DNA from: CAG-791 sp045113775
Lineage (GTDB): Bacteria > Bacillota > Clostridia > Lachnospirales > Lachnospiraceae
DNA length: 64,000 nucleotides
Assembly (NCBI GenBank): GCA_045113775.1
Contig: JBGUJH010000067.1
Coordinates: 135,033-199,032, forward strand
Direction: 5' to 3'
Both the position numbers and the translations under genes were made by a program. The notes under the pieces are model-generated. The model worked only from the letters and a program-made list of their open reading frames with translations, made no database searches and was not told the DNA's origin. Below are positions 19,217 through 27,661 of the stretch, in pieces; position 1 is the stretch's first letter; every line of letters starts with the position of its first letter.

Positions 19217-19561
19217 TCATTTCGGGCTGCTCTTTTTCTTTTTCTCAGCGCTCTGCAGTTTCATCTGCGCCGCGACAAGTTCGTGCTTGATATCATAGAG
19301 GTCATTCTCTTTTTTGTCAATAATTCCCTGAAGCTCTTCATTCCTCGATACTGCCTTAAAATAATCGTCCGCAATATTGAGATTGAGAAGAAGGTGCCTC
19401 ATATCGACCGGAAGCTTGCCGAATTCCGGATCCGCGCCCAGTTCGTCGATCTTTTTGTTGATATATTCGGCAACTTTGAGCAGGTACTCCTCGCTTTCAT
19501 AGCCGCTGAGCGTATATGTCTTGCCTCCGATCACTACCTGTGCATCAGTCTTTTCCGCCAT
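19217..19561 (-). CDS. zapA: Cell division protein ZapA
   Basis: Small FtsZ-associated protein that bundles Z-ring filaments. The 114 residues start MAEKTDAQVVIGGKTYTLSG, continue with SEEYLLKVAEYINKKIDELG and end in a coiled coil with a lysine-rich tail, the standard ZapA layout. GGGAGG precedes the start. Positioned between ruvB and the U32 peptidase, a common arrangement in Clostridia. Confidence 0.9.
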   Translation of the reverse strand: MAEKTDAQVVIGGKTYTLSGYESEEYLLKVAEYINKKIDELGADPEFGKLPVDMRHLLLNLNIADDYFKAVSRNEELQGIIDKKENDLYDIKHELVAAQMKLQSAEKKKKSSPK

Positions 19562-19643
19562 CTCTGCCTCCCGCGCATCCTGTCCGCGCGTCTCATCAAT
19601 AAGTCTCGTTTCCGGCGCGGCTCATCCGCGCTTCATCGCTGAT

Positions 19644-20648
19644 TCAGTCCTGCTGTTCAAAGGGAATTCCCAGGTGCGCATAAGCTTCCTGCGTCGCGAC
19701 TCTCCCCCTCGGAGTCCTGTTGATCAGTCCGTTCTGTAAGAGATACGGCTCAAGCAGGTCTTCTATAGTCCCCGGATCCTCTCCGATCGCCGCGGCCAGA
19801 GTATCCAGCCCGGCCGGTCCGCCGCCGAACTTCTCGATCAGCGTCAGAAGGAAGTTCCTGTCCGCCCTGTCAAGTCCGAGCCGGTCCACATCCATCAGAT
19901 CCAGGGCCGTGCGCGCCACTTCCAGAGTGATCTTTCCGTCGTATCTCACCTGCGCGTAATCGCGGACGCGCTTTAAGATCCTGTTGGCCAGACGCGGCGT
20001 TCCGCGGCTCCTGCGGGCCAGCTCCGCAGCACCTTCCTCATCAATGTCGACGCGGAGCTTCTTCGCGCTTGCCATGACGATCTGCTTCAGTTCTTTTGTG
20101 TTATAAAACTCCAGTCTGTGGATCTCTCCAAACCGGTCTCTCAGCGGTGCCGACAAAAGTCCTGCTCTTGTCGTCGCTCCCACCAGCGTGAATCTCGGGA
20201 GGTCCAGACGGATCGACTTGGCAGCCGCTCCCTTGCCGATCAGAATATCGATGGCAAAATCCTCCATAGCCGGGTACAGCACTTCCTCCACCTGCTTGTT
20301 CAGCCGGTGGATCTCATCCACGAACAAAATATCGTTTTCCTTCAGCCCGTTCAGGATAGCCGCCATCTCTCCCGGCTTCTCGATCGCCGGTCCGCTGGTG
20401 ACTCTCATATTGACGCCCATCTCATTGGCAATGATCCCCGAGATCGTCGTCTTGCCAAGTCCGGGAGGTCCGTAGAACAGAAGGTGGTCCAGCGGCTCAC
20501 CCCTGAGTTTGGCAGCCTGTATGGAGATTTCCAAACTCTCCTTGATCTTGCTCTGTCCGATATATTCGCTCAGCCGCTGAGGTCTCAAAGTACCCTCAAT
20601 GCGGCTGTCTTCTTCTGTGTAGCTGGTTTCTATTGTTCTTCTCTGCAT
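19644..20648 (-). CDS. ruvB: Holliday junction branch migration helicase RuvB
   Basis: AAA+ motor that drives Holliday junction migration with RuvA. Walker A GPPGLGKTTIS (about residue 61), Walker B LFVDEIHRL, sensor 1 GATTRAG and a C-terminal winged-helix domain (INRTPRGRVATQEAYAHLGI) are all present; 334 residues is normal. Follows ruvA with a 32-base gap, one operon from the promoter at 21391-21419. Confidence 0.97.
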   Translation of the reverse strand: MQRRTIETSYTEEDSRIEGTLRPQRLSEYIGQSKIKESLEISIQAAKLRGEPLDHLLFYGPPGLGKTTISGIIANEMGVNMRVTSGPAIEKPGEMAAILNGLKENDILFVDEIHRLNKQVEEVLYPAMEDFAIDILIGKGAAAKSIRLDLPRFTLVGATTRAGLLSAPLRDRFGEIHRLEFYNTKELKQIVMASAKKLRVDIDEEGAAELARRSRGTPRLANRILKRVRDYAQVRYDGKITLEVARTALDLMDVDRLGLDRADRNFLLTLIEKFGGGPAGLDTLAAAIGEDPGTIEDLLEPYLLQNGLINRTPRGRVATQEAYAHLGIPFEQQD

Positions 20649-20680
20649 ATGTTACCGTCTTACTTCCGTCCGTGGTTAAG

Positions 20681-21355
20681 TTACAAATATCTCAGCGCAG
20701 CCTTCAGAATGCTCTCCGTGTCGTTCAATTCCTTCTGCTCTTTCTGCGCGTTTTCTTTGCAGGCTCTGACCGCCTTGGCTGCCTCTGCTCTGGAATAACC
20801 GAGAGCCGTGAGAGCTTCCACAGCTTCTGCCGCGGCATCGTCCTGCCCGGAAGCCGCGCCTGCCGCGCCGATACCGGAGCCGGCCGATCCTTCGATTCCT
20901 GCGCCGGATCCGCCGGCAGCAAATGCGAGCATCTCTGCCTCCCGCATGCCCGCCACTTTATCGCGAAGATCCAGGATCAGACGCTCTGCTGTCCTCTTGC
21001 CCACGCCCGGCGCTCTTGAGATCATCTTGACGTCTCCCGTCATGATCGCGAACCGCAGATCATCTGCAGTTCCCACTGACAGAAGCGCAAGTCCGCCTTT
21101 GGGACCGATCCCGCTCACTGTGATCAGAAGTTTGAACAGTTCCAGGTCATCCCTTGACATGAATCCGTACAGCGCGATCTGGTCTTCCCTCAAATAAGTA
21201 TAGGTGTAGACCACGACTTCCTCCTCCCGGCCTGCTGCGGCAAGTCTCTGCACCGTCTCTCCGGCGATCCTGACTTCATAGCCGACACCGCCGACATCTA
21301 TTACAGCTGCCCCGTCGTAGACGGCGGCAACATATCCTCTCAAAAATGCGATCAT
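20681..21355 (-). CDS. ruvA: Holliday junction recognition protein RuvA
   Basis: Tetrameric protein that binds four-way junctions and recruits RuvB. The N-terminal OB-fold starts MIAFLRGYVAAVYDGAAVIDVGGVGYEV; helix-hairpin-helix motifs follow (ITVSGIGPKGGLALLS and ISRAPGVGKRTAERLI). The C-terminal domain III (EAVEALTALGYSRAEAAKAV) follows a glycine/alanine-rich linker. 224 residues, slightly long because of that linker. First gene of ruvAB. Confidence 0.97.
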   Translation of the reverse strand: MIAFLRGYVAAVYDGAAVIDVGGVGYEVRIAGETVQRLAAAGREEEVVVYTYTYLREDQIALYGFMSRDDLELFKLLITVSGIGPKGGLALLSVGTADDLRFAIMTGDVKMISRAPGVGKRTAERLILDLRDKVAGMREAEMLAFAAGGSGAGIEGSAGSGIGAAGAASGQDDAAAEAVEALTALGYSRAEAAKAVRACKENAQKEQKELNDTESILKAALRYL

Positions 21356-21390
21356 TTAAACAGCGCTCCCTGAAGCAAGTATTGGATTTC

Positions 21391-21419
21391 ATTATACATC
21401 CGTGTCAGTGCTTTGACAA
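21391..21419 (-). promoter_or_regulatory. Promoter of ruvAB
   Basis: Minus-strand -35 TTGTCA (21414-21419) and -10 TATAAT (21391-21396), 17-base spacer, about 36 bases before the ruvA start. Confidence 0.8.
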
Positions 21420-21452
21420 ATTCTTAAGATTACACTTGCAGTGTAAGACGTA

Positions 21453-21480
21453 TTAAGCTTGCGAAACGAGCCGCTGCGCC
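21453..21480 (+). repeat. Degenerate copy of dispersed GGCTCGC element
   Basis: TTAAGCTTGCGAAACGAGCCGCTGCGCC matches the element core with several changes. Between divergent ruvA and leuD. Confidence 0.45.
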
Positions 21481-21512
21481 CCTTAAAACATCCAAAGTTT
21501 CCAACACTCCCC

Positions 21513-21540
21513 TAATGTGTTAATATTAAACAACGCATTA
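21513..21540. promoter_or_regulatory. Imperfect inverted repeat, candidate operator of the leuDC operon
   Basis: TAATGTGTT and AACGCATTA (8 of 9 complementary) flank an AT-rich centre, 23 bases before the first leuD-type start. A regulator-binding site is inferred; no regulator gene is adjacent. Confidence 0.4.
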
Positions 21541-21562
21541 ATATACGAAAAGGAGCGTCAAT

Positions 21563-22033
21563 ATGGGTAAAGTATTCCGATTTAACAAAGATGTGGACAC
21601 CGACCAGATCATTGCTTCCCAGTATCTTCTCTATCCTACTGTGGATGAAATGAAAGCTCACACATTCGAATCTCTGGATGCAAATTTTGCATCTGATGTA
21701 AAGCCCGGCGACTTTGTCGTCGCGGACAGCAATTTCGGCTGCGGTTCTTCCCGCGAGCAGGCCCCCGCTGTCCTCAAGGCTCTGGGCGTCCGTGCCGTCC
21801 TGGCTCCTTCCTTCGCCAGGATCTTCTACAGAAATTCCATCAATATCGGCCTTCCTGCCATCGTCTGTGACGGACTCTATGACGCGGTGAAGACGGGGGA
21901 CGAGATCGAATTGGATATGGAGAAAGGCATCGTGACTTTCGGGGAGAAGACATTCCCCTGCACGAAGCTTCCTGTCCATCTTCAGAAGATCCTCGATCAG
22001 GGCGGACTGATCAGCTCTCTCAACGAAATGTGA
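21563..22033 (+). CDS. leuD: 3-isopropylmalate dehydratase-type small subunit (first pair)
   Basis: Swivelling small subunit of an aconitase-superfamily isomerase that pairs with the next gene. The conserved ADSNFGCGSSREQAP block is at about residue 54 and ARIFYRNSINIGLP follows. The substrate-loop region reads DTDQIIASQYLLYPT, unlike the second copy (DTDIIIPTEYLALKT), so the two pairs may differ in substrate. 156 residues. AAAAGGAG precedes the ATG. No leuA or leuB is present in the window. Leucine biosynthesis is the default reading; a related 2-alkylmalate isomerisation is possible. Confidence 0.82.
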   Translation: MGKVFRFNKDVDTDQIIASQYLLYPTVDEMKAHTFESLDANFASDVKPGDFVVADSNFGCGSSREQAPAVLKALGVRAVLAPSFARIFYRNSINIGLPAIVCDGLYDAVKTGDEIELDMEKGIVTFGEKTFPCTKLPVHLQKILDQGGLISSLNEM

Positions 22034-22051
22034 AAAACGGAGGAAACCACT

Positions 22052-23302
22052 ATGGGAATGACAATAGCCGAAAAGATCATCGCCCGCGCCGCAGGCGCCC
22101 CCGCCGTAAAGGCCGGCGAGATCCATACCGTCACGCTCGACTATCTGATGAGCAACGATGGGACAACACACCTCACTATTGATATGTACAATAAGCTCCG
22201 CAATCCGCGCATCGCGGACAAGAGCAAACTCGTCTGGATCGTAGATCACAACGTGCCCTGCGACAGCCCCAAGACGGCGGCATCACAGAAAAAGATGCGC
22301 GATTTTGCCAGGGACAACGGCATTACCTTCTACGAAGGCGCCGGCGTATGTCACCAGATCATGTGCGAGAAGCACGTAGTGCCCGGCCAACTCATCTTCG
22401 GCGCGGACAGCCACACCTGCGCTTATGGTGCTCTCGGCGCCTTCGGAACAGGCGTCGGCTGCACGGACTACCTTTACGGCATGGTGACGGGCGGCTCCTG
22501 GGTCATGGTCCCCGAGACACTCCGCTTCAACCTCACCGGAAAGCTGAATGACCGCGTGACCGCAAGAGACCTGATCCTGACCATCATCGGAATGATCGGG
22601 GCCAACGGCGCCAACTATCACGCTATGGAATTTGTCGGCGACGGCATGAAGAACCTGACAATGAGCGACCGCATCTCCATCTGCAACCTCTGCGTGGAAG
22701 CGGGTGCCAAAACAGCGCTTATGGAGGTCGACGACGTCACTCTCGCTTATCTTGAGGAGCACGGCGGAAGGAAGCCGGCTGCCTGCTTTAAGAGCGACGA
22801 AGACGCAGTATTTGAGAAGACCTATGATATCGACCTGTCCGCCATTGTTCCTGTAGTCGCAAAGCCTCACTTCGTGGACAACCTGTCCCCTGTAGACAAC
22901 GTCAAGGGCGTAAAGATCAACGAAGCATTCCTGGGATCCTGCAACAACGGCCGCATCGAGGACCTGCGCCTGGGCGCTTCCATTATCAAAGGGCACAAGG
23001 TAGCTGACAAAGTCCGCTTCCTCGTCGTTCCCGCGAGCCAGGAAGTCTACAGACAGGCCCTGCGCGAAGGGCTTCTGGACATCTTCATGGAAGCCGGCGC
23101 CATGGTCATGAACCCCAACTGCAGCGTCTGCTGGGGAAGCTGCCAGGGCGTAATAGGAGCCGGAGAAGTACTGATCAGCACCGGTACCCGCAATTTCAAG
23201 GGACGCGCGGGCGACAAGAATTCATTTGTCTATCTGGGCAGCGCGGCAACCGTCACCGCATCCGCTATTGCAGGCGAGATCGTATCGCCTTACACTTATT
23301 GA
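22052..23302 (+). CDS. leuC: 3-isopropylmalate dehydratase-type large subunit (first pair)
   Basis: Iron-sulfur catalytic subunit (416 residues) partnered with the small subunit 18 bases upstream. It starts MGMTIAEKIIARAAG and has the substrate and cluster regions FGADSHTCAYGALGAFGTGVG, GSCNNGRIEDLRLGA (one cluster cysteine; usual form GSCTNGR) and NPNCSVCWGSCQGVIG (the other two). The latter block resembles dimethylmaleate-hydratase/homoaconitase-like relatives more than enteric LeuC. CGGAGG ribosome site. Substrate specificity uncertain; family assignment certain. Confidence 0.82.
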   Translation: MGMTIAEKIIARAAGAPAVKAGEIHTVTLDYLMSNDGTTHLTIDMYNKLRNPRIADKSKLVWIVDHNVPCDSPKTAASQKKMRDFARDNGITFYEGAGVCHQIMCEKHVVPGQLIFGADSHTCAYGALGAFGTGVGCTDYLYGMVTGGSWVMVPETLRFNLTGKLNDRVTARDLILTIIGMIGANGANYHAMEFVGDGMKNLTMSDRISICNLCVEAGAKTALMEVDDVTLAYLEEHGGRKPAACFKSDEDAVFEKTYDIDLSAIVPVVAKPHFVDNLSPVDNVKGVKINEAFLGSCNNGRIEDLRLGASIIKGHKVADKVRFLVVPASQEVYRQALREGLLDIFMEAGAMVMNPNCSVCWGSCQGVIGAGEVLISTGTRNFKGRAGDKNSFVYLGSAATVTASAIAGEIVSPYTY

Positions 23303-23350
23303 TTTCTGACTACACTCATCAGTCAAAATATTAAAGAAGTGAGGAACACT

Positions 23351-23845
23351 ATGGAACAATTTACAGGCAAAGTATGGCTCCTCGGCGACGATATCGACAC
23401 GGATATCATCATTCCCACCGAGTACCTGGCTCTCAAGACAGTAAAAGATATGGCGCCTTTCGGCTTCAGTCCTCTCAGGCCTGAGCTGGCCGGACAGATT
23501 CAGCCCGGCGACATCATCGTGGCCGGCAAGAACTTCGGCTGCGGCTCCTCCCGCGAGCAGGCGCCGGAAGTCATCAAGGCGCTCGGCGTGCGTGCCGTAA
23601 TCGCCCGTTCTTACGCGCGTATCTTCTTCCGCAACGCGATCAACAACGGTCTCTTTCTCATCGAGAACGACACGCTCTGCGACGATGTGAAGGAAGGCGA
23701 CGAGATCACCGTGAACGTCGGAGAGTCCATCGAATACAATGGCAAAACATACCCGATCTCCGCCCTCCCCGACAACCTGCTCGACATTCTCGAAGCCGGC
23801 GGGCTGGTCAAGGCGATGCAGAAGCTCAACGGCATTATCAAGTAG
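23351..23845 (+). CDS. leuD: 3-isopropylmalate dehydratase small subunit (second pair)
   Basis: Second small subunit, 164 residues, beginning MEQFTGKVWLLGDDIDTDI. The start at 23351 is chosen because GAGG precedes it; an in-frame GTG lies four codons earlier. Contains GKNFGCGSSREQAPEVIKALG and ARIFFRNAINNGLFLIE. Sequence is typical of archaeal/clostridial LeuD. 49 bases after the first leuC-type gene and 12 before the second, so all four genes look like one operon. Confidence 0.88.
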   Translation: MEQFTGKVWLLGDDIDTDIIIPTEYLALKTVKDMAPFGFSPLRPELAGQIQPGDIIVAGKNFGCGSSREQAPEVIKALGVRAVIARSYARIFFRNAINNGLFLIENDTLCDDVKEGDEITVNVGESIEYNGKTYPISALPDNLLDILEAGGLVKAMQKLNGIIK

Positions 23846-23856
23846 GAGGAAAGCAC

Positions 23857-25167
23857 ATGGGATCCACTCTGATTGAAAAAATATTCGCACATAATATCGG
23901 TGCTGACTCCGTAAAAGCCGGCGACATCATTACCGTGAACGTCGACCGCGTGATGATCCACGATATTTTCATTCCTTTTGTCAAGGACAAGTTCGAGGAG
24001 ATGGGCTTCACAAAAATCTGGGATCCTGACAGGACTGTCCTGATCTATGACCATCTCGTCCCTGCCAGCCAGCTCGACGACCCCCGCCATCACCACATCG
24101 GCGACGAGTTCTGCGACAAATACGGCGTTAAGAACGTGCACCGCTCCGACGGCATCTGCCATCAGCTGATGACAGAAGCGGGTTATGTAAAACCTGGTGA
24201 CGTCGCATTCGGCACAGACTCTCATACCGTCACCTATGGCTGTGTCGGCGCCTTCTCCACCGGGATCGGTTACACGGAGATGGCCAGTATCCTGGGGACC
24301 GGCAAGCTCTGGGTGCGCGTCCCCGAGACGATCCGGGTCAACATCGAGGGCACACTCCCCGCGAATGTGACATCAAAAGACGTCATCCTGACGATCATCG
24401 GCGATCTCAGGGCAGACGGCGCCACCTACAAGTCCCTGGAATTCGCAGGCAGCACTTTTGACGCCATGTCCGTCGCCAGCCGCATGACCATGTCCAACAT
24501 GACCGTAGAATGTGGAGCCAAGTGCGGACTCTTCTCTCCTGACGCAAAGACTGCCGAGTACTGCGGCCTGAACGGGCTCGATGACTTTCTCCTGACTCTT
24601 CACGGCGACGAAGACGCAGAATACGCGCAGATCCTTAACTACCGCGCGGAAGATTTTGTCCCTGTCATGGCTTGTCCTTCCCAGGTCGACAAGATCAAAC
24701 CCGTCACGCAGGTCATCTCCGAGGCTGCTTCTATGGAAGAAGGAAGCGTTGTTCCCGGCGTCGGTCTCATCGAAGACGGCTCCGTCCGCGTGGACCAGGT
24801 CTTCATCGGCTCCTGCACCAACGGACGCCTCGAGGATCTGCAGGCAGCAGCGGCGGTCCTGAAGGACAAGCACGTCGCGCCTTTCGTCAAGCTGATCGTC
24901 ACACCTGCCAGCCGCAAGATTTACAGGGAGGCTCTTGCCGACGGTACTCTGGACATCCTCGCTCAGGCGGGCGCCATGATCACGACCCCCGGCTGCGGCC
25001 TCTGCTGCGGCAGAACAGGCGGCATTCTTACAGATAATGAAGTTGTTGTCGCCACCAATAACCGCAACTTCCTGGGCCGCATGGGCACCTCCAAGGTCAA
25101 CATCTACCTTGCCTCCCCTGTAACGGCAGCAAACTGCGCAGTAGCGGGCAAAATAGTAACACCGTAA
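23857..25167 (+). CDS. leuC: 3-isopropylmalate dehydratase large subunit (second pair)
   Basis: Second large subunit, 436 residues. Key blocks: FGTDSHTVTYGCVGAFSTGIG, GSCTNGRLEDLQAAA and TTPGCGLCCGRTGGIL, supplying the three cluster cysteines. This is the standard clostridial/archaeal-type LeuC. AGGAGG ribosome site. The operon ends in the terminator at 25255-25308. Both large subunits keep the cluster cysteines, so both pairs are expected to be active. Confidence 0.88.
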   Translation: MGSTLIEKIFAHNIGADSVKAGDIITVNVDRVMIHDIFIPFVKDKFEEMGFTKIWDPDRTVLIYDHLVPASQLDDPRHHHIGDEFCDKYGVKNVHRSDGICHQLMTEAGYVKPGDVAFGTDSHTVTYGCVGAFSTGIGYTEMASILGTGKLWVRVPETIRVNIEGTLPANVTSKDVILTIIGDLRADGATYKSLEFAGSTFDAMSVASRMTMSNMTVECGAKCGLFSPDAKTAEYCGLNGLDDFLLTLHGDEDAEYAQILNYRAEDFVPVMACPSQVDKIKPVTQVISEAASMEEGSVVPGVGLIEDGSVRVDQVFIGSCTNGRLEDLQAAAAVLKDKHVAPFVKLIVTPASRKIYREALADGTLDILAQAGAMITTPGCGLCCGRTGGILTDNEVVVATNNRNFLGRMGTSKVNIYLASPVTAANCAVAGKIVTP

Positions 25168-25208
25168 AGACTATCAAATCTATGACTCACAAAACGAAGC
25201 CGCAGTAG

Positions 25209-25230
25209 TTAAGGCTCGCAGAGCGATCCG
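25209..25230 (+). repeat. Partial copy of dispersed GGCTCGC element
   Basis: TTAAGGCTCGCAGAGCGATCC matches the hairpin core of the element; the GCTGCGCC part is missing. Confidence 0.5.
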
Positions 25231-25254
25231 GTATTATTCTCCGGAATGCAGAAA

Positions 25255-25308
25255 GCCGCCGCGCTGAGAATCATCAGGATTCCCGGCGCGGCGGCCTCAT
25301 TTTTCTTT
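25255..25308 (+). terminator. Intrinsic terminator of the leuDCDC operon
   Basis: A 10-bp GC-only stem (25255-25264 and 25286-25295) with an inner GAATC/GATTC pairing, followed by a T-rich tail. Lies between convergent leuC and ilvC. Confidence 0.88.
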
Positions 25309-25318
25309 ATGTCCGTGA

Positions 25319-26347
25319 TCAGTTGTTGATCAGCATATCGCCTTCGTTGTTCCAGCTGTACATCTTGCGGATCTCCGCGCCGATCTTCTCAGCGGGATGC
25401 TCTGCATTGAGCTTTCTCATAGCGTTGAAGTGAACCTGCTGGCCTGCGGAAGGGCTCATCTCAAGCAGGAATTCCTTAGCGAAGGAACCGTCCTGGATGT
25501 CAGCGAGGATCTTCTTCATAGCTTTTCTGGTCTCATCTGTGATGATCTTGGGACCTGTGATATAGTCGCCGTACTCAGCTGTGTTGGAGATGGAATATCT
25601 CATTCCTGCGAAACCGGACTGATAGATCAGGTCGACGATCAGCTTCATCTCGTGTACGCACTCGAAATATGCGTTGCGGGGATCATAGCCTGCCTCTACC
25701 AGAGTCTCGAAACCAGCCTTCATCAGAGCGCAAACGCCGCCGCAGAGGACAGCCTGCTCACCGAACAGATCGGTCTCGGTCTCAGTTCTGAAAGTGGTCT
25801 CAAGGATACCTGCGCGGGAAGCGCCGATGCCTGCGCCATATGCAAGAGCCTTGTCCAGAGCCTGGCCGGTAGCATCCTGATATACAGCGACGAGGGAAGG
25901 AGTTCCCTTGCCTGCCTGGTACTCGCTGCGGACTGTGTGTCCGGGAGCCTTGGGAGCGATCATTGTTACGTCAACATCTGCCGGAGGCTTGATCAGACCG
26001 AAATGAATGTTGAAGCCGTGAGCAAACATGAGCATATCGCCGGCCTTGAGGTTGGGCTCGATGTCCTTCTTGTACATAGCTGCCTGCTTCTCATCGTTGA
26101 TCAGGATCATGATGATGTCCGCCATCTTAGCTGCCTCAGCAGTATTGTAAACTGTGAGTCCCTGAGCCTCAGCTTTAGCTTTGGACTTGGATCCCTCATA
26201 AAGACCTACAATAACATTGCATCCGGACTCCTTGAGGTTGAGTGCATGCGCATGACCCTGGCTGCCGTAGCCGATAATAGCAATAGTCTTGCCCTCCAGT
26301 ACTGACAGGTTGCAGTCTTCCTGGTAATAGATCTTAGCTTCTGACAT
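25319..26347 (-). CDS. ilvC: Ketol-acid reductoisomerase
   Basis: NADPH-dependent isomeroreductase, second step of valine, leucine and isoleucine synthesis. The Rossmann motif is IGYGSQGHAHALNLKESG (about residues 25-42); catalytic-domain signatures include KAPGHTVRSEYQAGKG, FGEQAVLCGG, MRYSISNTAEYGDY and GSFAKEFLLEM. Class I length (342). Follows an acetolactate synthase regulatory subunit gene. Confidence 0.97.
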   Translation of the reverse strand: MSEAKIYYQEDCNLSVLEGKTIAIIGYGSQGHAHALNLKESGCNVIVGLYEGSKSKAKAEAQGLTVYNTAEAAKMADIIMILINDEKQAAMYKKDIEPNLKAGDMLMFAHGFNIHFGLIKPPADVDVTMIAPKAPGHTVRSEYQAGKGTPSLVAVYQDATGQALDKALAYGAGIGASRAGILETTFRTETETDLFGEQAVLCGGVCALMKAGFETLVEAGYDPRNAYFECVHEMKLIVDLIYQSGFAGMRYSISNTAEYGDYITGPKIITDETRKAMKKILADIQDGSFAKEFLLEMSPSAGQQVHFNAMRKLNAEHPAEKIGAEIRKMYSWNNEGDMLINN

Positions 26348-26452
26348 TTTTTCTTTTCCTCCATAAATATCTTAGTATATCTCCACCGGACCGGCAGTTC
26401 CGACCCGGACAGAAAACTATGTTGACGGCCCCTTAAAGAGCCGCTGTGCCGC

Positions 26453-26974
26453 TCAGACGAGCTTGTCGAGATAGATGACGTTCTTGGTGCCTCTTCCCAG
26501 ACCTGCGACGCCGGTCCTGGCAAGTTCCAGGATCTCATAGCCGCTGACAAGTTTCAGGAACGCGTCGACCTTTCCGGAATTACCGGTGACCTCGATCATA
26601 AGGCTCTCGTTGGAAACATCAATGATATTGCCTCTGAAAATATTGGCCAAAGCGATCACATTCTCTCTCTGGTCCGCGTTTGCCCTGACCTTGATCATAG
26701 CCAGTTCACGGAAAACACTCTCTTCAGGCTTGAGTTCATGGATATCCCTGACATCCACCAGCTTGCCCACCTGCTTCTCGATCTGCTCCATGATGTCGTT
26801 GTCGCCGGAAGTCACTACTGTGATCCTCGTGATCGTAGGCTCTGCGGTGACGCCTGCCGTAATACTCTCGATGTTGTATCCTCTTCTGGAGAACAGTCCG
26901 GAAATACGGCTCAGTACACCGGAATTGTTGTCAACAAGGATCTGGAACACCTTCCTGTTGTTCTCTTCACTCAT
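26453..26974 (-). CDS. ilvN: Acetolactate synthase regulatory subunit (second copy)
   Basis: ACT-domain small subunit that controls acetolactate synthase by branched-chain amino acid feedback. N-terminal ACT: VFQILVDNNSGVLSRISGLFSRRGYNIESI; C-terminal domain ends ELARTGVAGLGRGTK. The start at 26974 (MSEENNRKVFQ) is preferred over an ATG six codons upstream. It has its own promoter (27052-27080) and precedes ilvC, while another small subunit gene follows ilvB. Two non-identical regulatory subunits are therefore encoded together. Confidence 0.93.
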   Translation of the reverse strand: MSEENNRKVFQILVDNNSGVLSRISGLFSRRGYNIESITAGVTAEPTITRITVVTSGDNDIMEQIEKQVGKLVDVRDIHELKPEESVFRELAMIKVRANADQRENVIALANIFRGNIIDVSNESLMIEVTGNSGKVDAFLKLVSGYEILELARTGVAGLGRGTKNVIYLDKLV

Positions 26975-27008
26975 TTCATCTTTTCCCTTCATTTGATGAA
27001 TTTAATTC

Positions 27009-27023
27009 ATTCATCTGATGAAT
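27009..27023. promoter_or_regulatory. 15-bp palindrome in the ilvN-ilvC leader
   Basis: ATTCATCTGATGAAT is a perfect palindrome around its central base; a related GATGAATT/AATTCAT repeat lies at 26996-27010. Placed between promoter and ribosome site; may be a repressor operator. Confidence 0.4.
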
Positions 27024-27051
27024 ATTTTTGACGTTTCGCCAAATTGCAACT

Positions 27052-27080
27052 ATTATAACGCTGCATCCCTGTCAAGTCAA
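27052..27080 (-). promoter_or_regulatory. Internal promoter for ilvN(second)-ilvC
   Basis: Minus-strand -35 TTGACT (27075-27080) and -10 TATAAT (27052-27057), 17-base spacer. Confidence 0.78.
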
Positions 27081-27149
27081 ATCCAAATGGCCGCAGAAAT
27101 GCGCTGATTTATGCCTTTCAAAGACAATATCTGTTTGCCATGCAGGCTT

Positions 27150-27638
27150 TTATTTGCCCTGCTCGCTGCACTTGAGCAGTGCCAGGGTGCCTGTCCTCGC
27201 GATCTCGATGATGCTGACTGTACGCAGAGTATCCAAAAAGATCTGCACTCTCTCGGGAGTGTCGCACATCTGGATGGTCATCATGGTCTTGGACATATCC
27301 ACTATTTTGGCTCCCATGATGTCGCAGTTCTCCATGATATCCTTGCGGTTGGTGCGGTTGTAGCGCACTTTCACCAGCATCAGCTCGCGGTTGATGCTCT
27401 CTGTCTCGTCGAAGGTCTTGACCTTGATCACATCGAGCTTTTTGTTGAGCTGCTTCTCGATCTGCTCGAGTGTTCTGCGGTCACCGGTCGAAACGATCAC
27501 CATATTGGAAACATTCTTGTCTTCCGTCTCTCCCACTGCAAGGGAGTCGATGTTAAAGCATCTGCGCCAAAATAGTCCCGCGACCTTGCACAGCACACCG
27601 GAACGGTTTTCAACAAGAACAGAATAAATTCTCTTCAT
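27150..27638 (-). CDS. ilvN: Acetolactate synthase regulatory subunit (copy next to ilvB)
   Basis: ACT-domain small subunit, 162 residues, encoded 23 bases after ilvB and so its likely obligate partner. ACT block: IYSVLVENRSGVLCKVAGLFWRRCFNIDSL; C-terminal block VRYNRTNRKDIMENCDIMGAKIVDMS. Shares the overall fold but is clearly different in sequence from the copy at 26453-26974. Confidence 0.93.
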   Translation of the reverse strand: MKRIYSVLVENRSGVLCKVAGLFWRRCFNIDSLAVGETEDKNVSNMVIVSTGDRRTLEQIEKQLNKKLDVIKVKTFDETESINRELMLVKVRYNRTNRKDIMENCDIMGAKIVDMSKTMMTIQMCDTPERVQIFLDTLRTVSIIEIARTGTLALLKCSEQGK

Positions 27639-27661
27639 AACTGCTCCCCCTTTCTTCCGGA

